Below are positions 35,501 through 47,442 of a stretch of DNA of 64,000 bases, in pieces; position 1 is the stretch's first letter; every line of letters begins with the position of its first letter. The stretch spans positions 105,774,610 to 105,838,609 of the forward strand of contig NC_133934.1 of the NCBI RefSeq assembly GCF_031877795.1, given 5' to 3'. The position numbers and the translations under genes were made by a program. The notes under the pieces were generated by a model. It saw only the letters and a program-made list of their open reading frames with translations. It was not told the origin of the DNA and did not search any database. Source of the stretch: Strix aluco (lineage: Eukaryota; Chordata; Aves; Strigiformes; Strigidae).

Positions 35501-38500
35501 TGTGCAAGGGATGAGTCTTTACTGCTATTCTTTGAGGTTTTTGTTTGAACTGAAGTTGCCAAATTCTTTTATTTGAAGAAGACAAGGACAGATTAACTTC
35601 TCTGTGAAATTCTGTGAAATCTGTGAAATTGTCTGGTAGCAGATCTCATTGTACTCTTCAATTAGTCACACAGAAATCAAGATTTTTCAGGTAATGACAA
35701 CCAGATGGCACTAAAGCTTTGATTTCATGTTAGGATTAAATTGGAGAAAAAACCAAAAGTTTGAAATTGTTTCTGCTGTAATTAATTTTTTGCGGTTTCA
35801 TATTGCCCAGTACAGTTTTAAACCATTAACTTCGACTTCATGAAAGAAAATATCACCACTTTACTATGGAAAAGATTTCAGTGGATTAACATTGCGCTAT
35901 TGTGTGGAGTATCACTTGCAGTCCACGGTCGAGATTTTTGCGCCCCATTGAACCTACATGCTGCATAAATATGGAACAAGATCTTTCTTCTGCCTTAAGG
36001 AGAGGCATCAAAACGAAAAGGTTTTTTTATATTCTGCTAAAAAGCTTGACAACTGCTGACATCTAATGGCAAATGGGATTTAACTTGCTAGTAGCTGCTT
36101 TTGGATTGTAGAGTCTTTAAATATGTTGTAGCAAGAAATAATTCTTCTGAAGCCTTCCAAGGTTTCTTATTGAATCTTTTGCTTTTTTCCTCTTGGAATG
36201 AAGAAAAACAAGGATATATCCAAACCAAAGCACTAAAGGTACTTCTGGTAGAAGAATCCACTGATTAAAAACTTCACTCTACCGAAAAAATCTTAGAACT
36301 TCAGCTTGATCAGAGATGCTACTGAGATTTCTTACAAAGAAACGTACTTGAAGTTCTAACGTGAACAGTTCAAACAGGTTTGCGCAATGTATAATAATGA
36401 TTACTACACATTTTGCAGTAGGTACTTTATAGTTAAGGTAAGGAGGAATGTGAATACCCTTTTCCAAGGAGTTGACAATCTACATATTCCTTTATTAGGA
36501 ATATAACGATTTGTGTCTCCTTTCCCTTCTCCCAGCAGGCAGAGAATCTGCTGTAAGGCTGAAGGGATGGCCCTAAAGTAAACTTGGGTATAAACTTCCT
36601 CATTTTTACTTTAAAAGTCTGTCTGTTATAGTCTCATTGCAGTACATATGTTTCAGATGTAGCTTGAGAAGAATATTCAGATACCCCTTAAGCAGTTTAT
36701 CTGCAAATCTGCTGGGGAGACACGCTAACATGGTGAGTATGCTGTGTTGCTAGTAGTATGCCAACAGTGCACATCTGTACCTCCTACTTGAAGATGAACT
36801 TGGAGCAGAATAAAAATCTGACTGAAAAATTAGATTTACCTCAGTAAAAAAACACAAGTGGCTGTTTGGCTTTGGGTCAGTTTGGGAAACTGATGGAACC
36901 TGTGACCTTCAGTGATAAATATTTCTCCATTACCTCCTTCGTCTGTTGTGTCCAGTACTGGCTTGTCGAAGATTCTCAGTCCTGTGGATTTCCATCCTTC
37001 TCTTGTTCCTAAGCTGGACTTACAATGTGCTGTGTTGAAGGAAAGGACTATCTATCTATAAGTTGACTGGCACGATTTATGTTTTGCTAAATGCAGAAAC
37101 GCTGAGCATATCACATTGTCACTTTGCACACTGCTTTGCTAGTTTCTTGGATTCTGCATCTAAGTCATAGTCTTGAATTTAATTTGAAAAACCACAGTTG
37201 TCCAGAGAATTTCTCTGTTAAAGGCTGTTCTCTACTACATACTCTGATGCAGCAGCATCCAGTGCAGAGTTTTGGAGACAAGTTCCTCAACCGTGTCTGT
37301 TACAGCTGAGCAATCTTGTAGAGGAAGACTGTGTCTTTCTCAAGGAGTATTACAAAATTTCTCTCTTCATTCAGTCATTTCTTCTCAGCGTCTGACCTTT
37401 CTGGTGCTAAGTTCCATAAACAGAAAATACAGGTGCTGTGTTCTTGTTCATGGACAGTTGTTTTGCCATTCCTAGTGAAACAGAACTTCAGAAATACACA
37501 TTACTTATAAAGCTGCACAACTGACATGAGGTCCAGGGCTGGTGGTGAGGTGGCTATGTTTTTGCAGGAGTGTGATTTATATATGTTCTTCATCTGGGTA
37601 TTATTATTCGTAGGATTGATTTCAAATGTCATTGCCTTGGAAAATACTCTTTCTGCAGCAGTTCTGTATCAGTCTCTCATTTAGATGAATGCTTTAGGTT
37701 GAGACTTTGGTATATTAGTTCTTCCCGTTTAGGAGATTTACCCACCTAAGTAAAGATGTATAGCTTATCTCTTGTAGTACGCATTGATTTGCCTTTTCTG
37801 GACTATTGTGGCATTTCCTTTTATCTTAATTTATCCTTGGCTACATGTATCAAGATGAGGGAAATCTGTTTTCAACAGTGGAAGCTACTTTTTAGACTCC
37901 ATGTGAAGGAGAGACAAATAATGTACTTGTCTCCTTGTGATAATTAACCTAATTGGGTGTCTTTTTTCTGCATTTTGTAGCACAGGTCATAAACAAATGT
38001 GTAATGCACCTCATATGTATATTATATAAAACTTAAATGTGTGATGCTGAAATCAGTTTCCTTTACATTCAGTTCTCCAGCTGGACTAGCCTAATCCAGC
38101 AGGGATTTAAGACTTCTGTGTGGCCTCCAGAGCTTTCTGCACTGTTGTTTTTCAAGTTTCAGTCTTTGCTGTGATTATTTTTTTATTCTGTGTTTGTGTC
38201 AAGTTGTGTAGACCTGGTGAGTACAGAGTACAGTATAGCTGAATGTACAGATAGAGTCTGTGTATTGTAGAAACATTGTTAACTTTCTGCAATATGTAGG
38301 TTGCTTGCTTTTTTTTTTTTAATGTTACTGGTTTCATTGTTCCCTACCTGTGATACACCATCTGTGGAGAAGGGAGACCTCTGGAAATAATAGCGCTAAA
38401 ATTGCATTGAGTTTAAAGTCATTAACATTATTAAAATATTTTAAATATGCACTTGGTCGGCATCATCACTGGCAAAGAGAATATAAATTAGCAAAATCAG

Positions 38501-41500
38501 ACTGGACATTAGTGAATTTTGGAAAGTATAAAAGGGTAGAAATACATTATGAAAAAGTAAGAATTGGAATTCAGCATTCAGTGTCAGATCCTTTTTTTGG
38601 TTGACTTTCTAACTGTGATAAAAGGCAAAGGTTTTGAAAATAGGACAATATGTAAAATACTGGTTTTGGTGATCTTGGGGAGAAGAATGCTTAGTATCAA
38701 TTAGGAACCATTGTTTGACTTACACTGTTATCAGCTGGGATTTTTTTTTGTTTGGATCGTTCTTTTGCTGATGTCATTGTTACGGAGTTTGATTTATTTT
38801 AAGAGCAGTTTTGCCTTTGGAAGCAGCAGCCTACCTCCAGCAGCATCACTGACATGTTGCCCTTGAACCCTATGCACACAGGGATTCCGTCCTGCGCCCG
38901 GGATGCGTCTGAGCCAAGCTCTGAACAGTTAATGTGGAGCAGATAAGCCCTGTTACCAGAAGGGAAATGGCACAAAGATGCATGTCTTCAGTGATGCTTC
39001 TCAGAAATCACCTTATAACTTCTCATAGACTAATTAACTTGATTTTTATCTAGGGATTTACCCTTGTGAGTCAGTCCTCTTCCGTTTTGCAGATGGGCTG
39101 GGGGGATGCTACATCTTAACGTGGTATGGTGGATGAATCACATGTAATTTTGAACTGTCTATGGTGTGGATTCATGTGCTGGGGCACACTGAATGTCTGA
39201 AGCTATGCTATGGTTGTATGTATTGATAACATACCCGTGTGATACATCTTAACAGTGCAGAACTGAGTTGTCATGGCAGGGGATTTTTCCAATGCTACAG
39301 TTCTGTTTAAATGTCTTATGGGGAAAACAGACATTGGACAGGTGTCTGCATAAAACCTTCCTCCCTATTAATCTCTGCGCTCCTGTATTTCTACCAGGAT
39401 TTAGGGCTATTGTATTTGTAACACAATATTTACCTTGTCATTACTCCATTACTTTTATGGATTTCTGTTTTACACCTGCATGATATCAGAGTTACATCTG
39501 CAATACTTGCATTTATCTGTCCTCTCTGCCTTCCTCTACCCCAGCTCTCTTAATTGCTGTTTTGTATGCCTGAGAATCCTTTCTCAACTTTAGCTTCCAG
39601 TGTGCATTGTTGTTTTGGGTGTGGTGCTCTTAACTCTGGTTTATTTCCAGTGGAAAAAGCCCCTGAATGCTTGCAAACACATAGCCATTCAATAACATAC
39701 TGAATAAAGACAATTGAACTGGCACCAGAAGGCTTATAGGAGGAGCTTTGTGAAATGGTGAGCTGAGTTTTGCAAACTGCTGAACTAGTAAGATCCTTGG
39801 ATCACTGAAGCATGTTGTCGGGACAACGCAAGGGCCAGTAAATTTTTCTGAAAAGACTTTTGGGACATTACACGTGCTTTCAGATGATGTCAGTGCTGTG
39901 CTCCTGAGGAACACCTTCCACACTGGTTCCGGCATCGTTTGCAAAGAGAGGAGCTGCTCTACAAAGGATGGCTGCTGCCACTAGTTGCCAGAGAACAACT
40001 TCTGCAGAAAGAGCAGCTGGGTGGCTCTGAGGTTGGCAGTTGGCTGTGGTTGACAGAACAGGTCATATGGTAGTATTAAGCGAGGTAAGATCTGATGGTA
40101 ACTGCCAGTCTACTGACTGACTGAGGCCTTAATATTTGTTATTTGTTAAGAAACAGATCTTGAGAATTGAAGTTAGGGCATTCCCACATAAATGTTGGCC
40201 TGTGTTTTATGACACAGACAAAAGCTAAACTTGCTTTTGCATAACCAGTAAATTTGGGGGCAAATGGTCACAGATGGTGGTATGGTGGTCTGAGTAAATC
40301 AATACCATGAGGAGGTGGTGGGCTTGACTGTCAGTGTATTGATGCAGACAGACTGTAGGCTGTTAGCAGGGAACAGGACAGCCACTGTTCCTGAGTGTGT
40401 AAGGGAAAGAAATCGCTATCTTTTTGTTTTAAATACTCAGTGCAGTTTTATGGAAACAAGCTTACAACAACTCAGGAGAAGGAGGATTCTGTAGTTTTGT
40501 CTCAGCTATTCAAGAGCTCACACAGGAACAATTTGGCACCAAACAGATGCTCCGTGCCATTGCTGTCTTCCCCACAGCAGCTGCTCAAGAAACACTGGTC
40601 CAAAGATAATTCCTTCCAGCATGGTCCCCTTCTGAAAAATGAAATGCAATCATCTTTATGAGTAAGCCCAGGATCTGCAAGGATTTTCCCTGATGGGTAT
40701 GACTGTTCAAATGCAGAAAGCATTGCCACCAGCATCCTGGTTACATTGCAGGTATGGAAGATGCTTACACAAGCAAATCGTAAAGTATAGTGTTAATGGA
40801 CATGTCTCCAGTTAAGTGCTAACATATGGGTGAATATAGTATTGTCACACCTTTATATTTCAAAAAATAATCAAAGCTCCATGAAGTTCTTGAAACAGGA
40901 CATTTGTCACCAGATCAAACACTCCCGCCTTGGCTTGTTACAGCCTTGGGAAGCCAAGATCCTGTGCCATGAATACAGAGACCTTCACTGACCGGACCAT
41001 TACTGAGACAGTGTTTCCAACTTCCAGATGCTGCCAGTTCCTGCAAAGATTGCTCTGGTCTTTTGGATAACTTTGCTCATTAAACATTTAGTCAAAAACA
41101 GAGGTGAAATTGCTTTGAAGCTTAGGGCTTAGAAATAGCTGCAGAATAAATTGACTATTTGAAGTTGCGGCATGATGAAGAAAAATGCACTGAAGGGCTT
41201 TACCTGAGCTCTGACAGCAGCGGTGACTCCAGGCGCTGCATAGAGACTTGCGCTCTACCCTGAGGTTATTTGAAGGGTCTGCTGCTGAGCAAAAGGCCCC
41301 TGCTGTTCTGTGCTCACTCGGAAATGCCATGCTATGGGCACAGCCTTCCACTAAAGAAACAACAAACTGAAAAGTCTCTGGGCCAGCAGCTGTCAGAGCT
41401 GAGAAGATACAGCTTTGCTGCTGCTTGGCGTAATGCTCGCAGCTGCAGCCTGGGACATTTCTGAACACGAATAGATCATATTCTGCTTTATAATGATTGC

Positions 41501-42977
41501 TCAAGAGAGGAGAGCACTGTGGCTTTTAAAAATACTGTTTCTACAGAATTATCTTTTTGTAACTGTAGCTACTATTCCTAAAGTGTTTTATTTAAAAGCA
41601 GCCTTTGTAATTGTTTTTATTTGAACACAGGTTGCACTGCCAGTCATAGGGACTCAGTAGATGCAGAGATGTATAGGGCTGGCCTCACTTTTCCCTTGAG
41701 CATGGATTCATGGTGTTTTCAAAAGTTGTCCTTATGTCTACTATTTCTTACTCACAGACCTGGAAATTAGAAATGGAAAACACTTAAGCTGTTGAATATT
41801 CTATGCTTGCTCTCTGAGAACCAAATGAGGACTGGTTTTATATAGAGGTGTATAGATATGTATATATGCATATATGTTGTCAGTTATTTCACTTAGTTTT
41901 TTAAAATAATACAAAGTATTTTTTTATAATTTCTGTTCTTTGTGTAAAGTTATGGATGACATATATGTGCTTTGGGAAATCCAGTAAAATATTTTCCTTG
42001 GAAGTTTCAGGTTTTTTCCTCTTCATTCTCCCAGCTTTTAACTTCACCACTTGCTTTTAGTTGCTTATTTTCCATGACTGTGGTAAAACGACAAGATTTG
42101 TCCTGTTGGGTACAGGCTGGCACTTTTAAGAATGATCCTTGTTAATCTAGTAGAACAACTAGTGAGAAAACAATAAAAGCCTGAGCAATAAACACCAGCA
42201 GGGAAGCTGCCACGTTTGGTTCATGCCAGTTGGACTTAATGCTGTGTCATTAAATGTTGCTTAGTAGGTAATGGGAAATAGCCACAGAAAGTGTCTGTAA
42301 CACCCATTTTATTGGAATAGCAAAACCAAGAACGGTGTTTGACTCTAATACACAAAATTAAAATTACCCTATGAACTTTTAATCAGAAGTCTAGTGCTAA
42401 AAAACAAATTACTAAATCTGGGAAGCCTATAGAAATACTGCAAAGGCTGACAGTAGATATGATTGCTTACTGTAAATATGCTGAAAGCCATCTCAAAAGG
42501 ACAAATAGGAAATTTCTCAAATGTGTGTTACCAAAAAAAAGAGAAAGAAAATTGATCATGACGTGGGACTTCACCTACCATGCAGCAGCCTGTACAGTTA
42601 GCTGAGAAGGAATTACTATGTAAATATGGACTGTATCCTCACACATGTTGAGTGTTGACTTAAATATGCTTTTCCTTGAGATCTGTGGCACAGCTCTCAC
42701 TGGCTTTTCTTAAGTAGCTGTTCTCAAGTATTCTAGATCAGGCCTGCTTTTAAAAATGGGTTTACGAGTTTGGTATTTATCTATTCACAGACACATGTGC
42801 TTGTTCTCTGGCAGCGTGCCTCCCATCTTCTCCCGCTCCAGCTGCCTCCCCTCCAAGATGAGCGTTATTCCCCGCCAGCCTGCTGGTTTTGGGTGGTGGA
42901 GGTGAGTCTTGACTATCAGCAGCAGCTGACTATCCTCTCACTCCTTTGTGTACCTGTGCTCAGAGTAAATATCTCAC
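29591..42977. other. Intergenic region between YLPM1 and PROX2, AT-rich part
   Basis: Some 13 kb without a supportable gene. All open frames are short (about 100 codons or fewer) and resemble nothing. An A-rich simple-repeat block lies at 34594-34707. Alternative longer YLPM1 3' UTRs or conserved enhancers could lie here, but the sequence alone does not show them. Confidence 0.6.
34594..34707. repeat. A-rich / (AACC)n-(AAAC)n low-complexity block
   Basis: The block begins aaccaaccaaccaacc and continues as A runs interrupted by C pairs and triplets for about 110 bases. On the minus strand it is T/G-rich and yields a meaningless Phe/Val/Leu-rich open frame. Confidence 0.85.
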
Positions 42978-43060
42978 ACAATCACAGAATCATCTATGTT
43001 GGAAAAGACCTTGAAGGTCACCTAGTCCAACCCTTAACCTAACATTGACAGTCCTCAGAA
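42978..43060 (-). mobile_element. CR1 LINE 3'-end fragment
   Basis: The sequence atcacagaatcatctatgtt, followed by ggaaaagaccttgaaggtca and cctagtccaaccc, is the reverse-oriented CR1 3' terminal region. Only about 80 bases are recognisable; the right boundary is approximate. Confidence 0.8.
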
Positions 43061-44970
43061 GCCCCTGGGCTACACAGTGGCCTCCCTGTCGAGGTGCTGG
43101 CCCACACTGCTATCTGGGCAGAGATCCCTTCCCCACCCTGCTCATCCCTGCACCCAGTCTTTAGTGCTGCAGGCAGGCTGGTGAGCTGGGACAGAGAAAG
43201 GGGTGTCTCCTCCAGCTGGCAAGTGATGTCGGATCTCTCAAATGTATTTGAACTGTAACCTGGATTAGTCTGTCCTTCCAGTGCATGTAATGGGACAGCA
43301 AATGTTGCTGAGATTTTGTGAGCACAGGCTCACCAGGGGGTGCTTACCTGGAGAGAGCTGCCCTGATCCCAAATACACATCTTAGATATGTATTTGAGAG
43401 AAGGTCCCTTTCGAGAACATCTGCTTGAGATGGGAACTTCCAGGGCTGGTTCAGTCACAACAGACAGGTCCAAGTCCTTAGCAGGAGCAAAGGAAAAAAG
43501 AGATGTTTTATTGCTTGTCAGAGTTTCTCCCCAAGCTATTTTGCCACACGGGATGAACGTTCACTAGGAGCTGCCTCAAGCTGTAATTAGCTGTACATGT
43601 GTAATATGGGCTCTTATGGCAAGTAATAACATAGATGAGTACATAAGAGTTCTTGGGGCCTCGCCAGCTTAGTCAGTGTGGTCACATCTCCCTCTTTCGG
43701 CTGCTACAGGACCAGCCTGGAGACAGCAAACCGATTTTTAGTGCTTAGCAGTCTTTGCTGCTGTTCAGCTGTGTGGACGGGGTGCGCTGCTGTGGGTGGG
43801 TTATGAATGCGATTGGAAATGTAAAAGGATAGCTCCAAGAAATTGTTCCCAGAGGATACAGTTACAGGTGGCTGTGGGCTTTTTGCATATACCACAGAAA
43901 TTTGGATAGAGTGAAGGAAAGGATTTTTTTTTTTTTTTTTTTTTTTAAAGATGAAACTGAGTAGTAGGTGAGTGCACTATCCCCACTGCTTCCTCAGGTA
44001 AGGAGTGGAAAATGGTGAAGCAAGAGCCCACCCATGCCTGAAGGTGACAACTGTAGTCACTGTGTGGGCAGGGCTCTCCCTTCTCCCCCCAGCCCTCCAA
44101 GCAGACACACTGTCAGTAGAAACCTGCCTGCGCCAGTCATCCATTAGCCTGTGTTTGAAAACCAGCTGCTATATCTTGGGTACTGCTAGAATGTAACTGA
44201 AATTACACACCATACCCTGCACAGCACAACCAGTGAAACCCTAATTTGTTAAGAATTCACACTCTATTTCCCTTCTGCTTCAGGCTCCATTGTCCCCAGC
44301 TCTCCCTGTGTCCCAGCAGATGTGCTGACTTCTCCATATCAGTGTTCCTCTGACCTAGATAAAGCGAAGGCAGTGTAAGTCCCCCCTTCCTGCTGCTTTC
44401 CAAGGCTCTCGCAGGAGCATGGGGCTGTGATTCAGCTCACCCTGCTTCAGCATTGCACAGCAGAGCTGTGCCTGCCTGGGTGCAACCACCCTGATGCTGG
44501 GCAGATGAGCACCACCAGAAGAGGCAGCTGCACCCCACACTCCCCAGACAGGAGCTCTACTTGCAGAGGGAGCATGAAGTGACCAAAAGGTGGGTAGATG
44601 CGTTCTCTGCATTCCTGACACCTCTCTGCTCTCTGTCACACTTGGCTGAAGGTGGACAGGGGGTTGAAAAGCTGCTGGGAAAGATGCCAGCCAGTCACAT
44701 GTCCTGTGGTCTTGTGTCCTTCACAGTTGCTCTAACCATGCTTTTTTTTTTTTCCTGTTTACGTTGGATGAAAAAGCTGCCCAGGCAGAATTCAACCCAT
44801 GGATACAAGTGGCGAGGCCTCATCACAGACAAAGGATAACTGATGTGAGATGCTGTTTGTTGTTGTCATGCTCGTCTACATTTCACAAAAGCCAGTGTAA
44901 AACACAGCTCTGTAGTTCCCACTTCCTTACAGTTACATGGCAAACGCTGGAACAAAAATAATGCTCCAAA
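43061..44970. other. Intergenic region, rising GC content
   Basis: The base composition changes from AT-rich to more balanced here. It contains a run of 23 thymines (43924-43946). The overlapping short open frames at 44355-44961 show no recognisable domain and I do not support a gene. Confidence 0.55.
43924..43946. repeat. Homopolymer T23
   Basis: Twenty-three consecutive thymines followed by aaag. Read on the minus strand it is a poly(A) tract, but no retrocopy is recognisable beside it. Confidence 0.9.
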
Positions 44971-45160
44971 TACTGGGTCCGATCCTGTTCAACATCTTCA
45001 TTAATGGTCGCATTGTAGAGTCTCCCTCCTTGGAGATACTCAAAAGCCATCTGGACATGGTCCTGGGCAACTGGCTCTTGCTGGCCCTGCTTGAGCAGGG
45101 GGTTGGGCCACGTGACTTCCAGAGGTCCCTGCCAACCTCAGCTGCTCCATGACTGTGATC
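44971..45160 (+). mobile_element. CR1 LINE fragment with internal deletion
   Basis: The left part translates to the reverse-transcriptase motif GPILFNIFIN. It is joined directly to the CR1 C-terminal/3' UTR sequence (gagtctccctccttggagat ... cttgagcagggggttgg ... ccagaggtccctgccaacct). The catalytic middle of the RT domain that normally separates these segments is missing. Confidence 0.85.
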
Positions 45161-47256
45161 TGGGGCATTGCCTTGCCCTCAGCCACCCACCTACCACTTT
45201 ACTGACACCCATGAACTTGCGCATTAGCAGAGGAAGCAAGAAACTGCTCCCCCGAGGACTTTGGGTAAAAGGGCTTTGTTTCAGCAGGATGTCTTCACTA
45301 AACTTTGTTTAGCTACAGCCAAAAGAATTTACTAACCCCTTCCCTGACCAAGGTTTTCTTCCTTTTCCATCAGCATTGGTCTTGCCTACCTAATGCATTA
45401 CTTAAGCTCTGAGGTAGTTATTGCCTGTACGAACAGCACCATCTTGTCCCTCATGGTGCCACCAGCAGCACTTCTCAGACGTTGTACATTTGAGTCTGGC
45501 ACCCATAAGCTTTGGGATGTGTCTCAGTCTGCCTCCAGACCCGCCTTGCTGATGCTCCCAGTAAGTTGCACTGTGGAGCAGACTGACCCCAAGGCATTGG
45601 GGTGAGGGTGTGGGTTTAAATGAGCATGTTGGTTAGTGGGGGCTGCAGGAGGAGTAAGCCCTTTTGCTGCAGTGTTACTCTTCTCCCAACAAAAGGCAAG
45701 AAATTCCCAGGGTAATGCTTTAGAGCAGAAATTATCAAATCTCTAGGGATATAAAGGGGTAGCTTAAACCATCTGTTTATTTAAAAATGGATAAAGTAAA
45801 TTTGTTATTGGGGTTGTAAAACATACAAACCTCAAGAAATGAACATACAAACAGAAGCAGGAAATCTGGCCAGCCACACTCAAGCTGGGGAAAACCACTG
45901 GAGACCCCATCCTGCCCTGATGTTATTAGACGCTTCCTTACCCTGCAGACACACTGCCTGGAGATCACCTCATCTGGTTGTCTGATGCTGGAGCTGTGCT
46001 TTTCCTTTCCATGTCACTTGCTGTTCACCTTGCAGCACATCCAACATCATCTTGACCTCCTCCCAGTTCTCCCAGAGTGTTTTGCATGGGGATGTCGTTG
46101 CTCATCCTCAGTTACTCACTGCTGCCCTCCCAGAGCCCTCCTGCCATGCCTCTCCCAGGACCTCTCTCCTCTTCACAGCCTTTCCTTCCCCATCACCACC
46201 TCTGCCAGGATGAGAGAGCCCTTAAAATATTTTGCTACACTCCCATCAGGTGGAAAAGTGGCCGCTGAGTCCTGGTTACAGGGAAAAGAAACAACCCTAC
46301 AGCAATGGGGTGCAGACCTCAGGGCCCAGCTCCTCGCTGACTTGTGTTAAAACCCACAGGGACTGACAGGTCCCCAAATACGTGCTCCTCTTTCACCATG
46401 GGCAGGTTCTGGAGCCAAGATGTTTGGGGCAGTTTTGCCAGCAGAAGCACAGTGTAAGGGGACACAGGTGGGTGTTTAGCATGGCACTGTCCTCCCAGGT
46501 GATGGGCTGATGGGGGCTGGTTGTGGGGCTGAGCAGTGCCGGCGGCACACCCTGCTCTCCTCCAGCATCACGGGGAACACCGCTGGTGAGCGGTCACTCC
46601 TGGGCTCTTCCACCAGCACACACTCACCTGCTTGGCCACAGCATGCAGCTGCATGGGGGGCTTTTGCCGAACAGCACAGGGGAGGCAGGGGGGAGTATTG
46701 TTTGTGCTGGCTACAACACTGTTTTTACATCTCTCAGACAGGGTCAACTATCCCCATGGGGTGCTTAAAATGCTGAAATTCACTAGCTGTTTTCTTTGGA
46801 CACTGGCTTGTTGTATCTGGACAGAAACAGAGGCGTGCACATCCACTGGTCTGCTGCGCCAAGAAAACTTTGCCCGCTGCTAGGACCTCTGCCTGCTTTA
46901 TAAACAGAAAGGCTGTTTGCCCTGATCTGTGGCCCTCTGGAGAAGAGAAGGAAGGTGGCTCGCCCAGGGTCACAGGGAGAGCTGGGGCAGGGTGATATCC
47001 CAGGCTCCAACGTGATGGCTTCATCTCTGTCCCACCCCTCCGAGGGTCTCCAGCAGGACCCCACTGGCTTTGAGCAGGGGAATAAAACACACAGCATAAA
47101 ATCCCAGCACCTGAGGCAAGTGATAGGCCTCACCCAAGGAGCTGTCTTACAGACCAGAGAGAAAATACTCAGAACAACAGATGCTGTACAGAGTGCCCAT
47201 GAGGTGCTTAGCACACGGTGGCTGCACACAGGACCCAGGGCTGCTTTCACAGAGAC
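45161..47256. other. Downstream of PROX2: probable 3' UTR and intergenic DNA
   Basis: Seen on the minus strand, this follows the PROX2 stop. A reverse-strand AATAAA lies at 45776-45781 and a weaker TATAAA at 46897-46902; either could end the PROX2 transcript. The many short open frames on both strands in this GC-rich stretch have no recognisable domains. Confidence 0.45.
45776..45781 (-). terminator. Candidate PROX2 poly(A) signal
   Basis: Canonical AATAAA on the minus strand (tttatt on plus), about 1.5 kb past the PROX2 stop codon. It is the nearest canonical hexamer I found, but use is unproven. Confidence 0.3.
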
Positions 47257-47442
47257 TCAGCTGCGGAGCAGTTCCTGGGAGCAGCCAGCGGCTTTGAACC
47301 CTTCCGGGATGTCGCTGTCCAGTTTGGAAATGATTTTGTAAATGGGTTTCTTCCAGGAGGGGTCGGCGTCCTTGCCCGCTCTGACAGCGCTGAAGAACTC
47401 CCGCAGCGTCAGGCTGGCCACCTCCAGGAACCGCCCTGGCAC
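47257..47442 (-). CDS. PROX2: PROX2 last coding exon
   Basis: 61 codons and a tga stop at 47257-47259. It reads PGRFLEVASLTLREFFSAVR and then DPSWKKPIYKIISKLDSDIP, ending in CSQELLRS. This is the C-terminal prospero domain. Acceptor cactgcag; the preceding intron is only 110 nt. Confidence 0.94.
   Translation of the reverse strand: MPGRFLEVASLTLREFFSAVRAGKDADPSWKKPIYKIISKLDSDIPEGFKAAGCSQELLRS

Noticed and set aside
47081-47086. Plus-strand AATAAA near PROX2
   Set aside because: It is on the wrong strand for PROX2 and 17 kb past YLPM1, with no plus-strand gene ending here.
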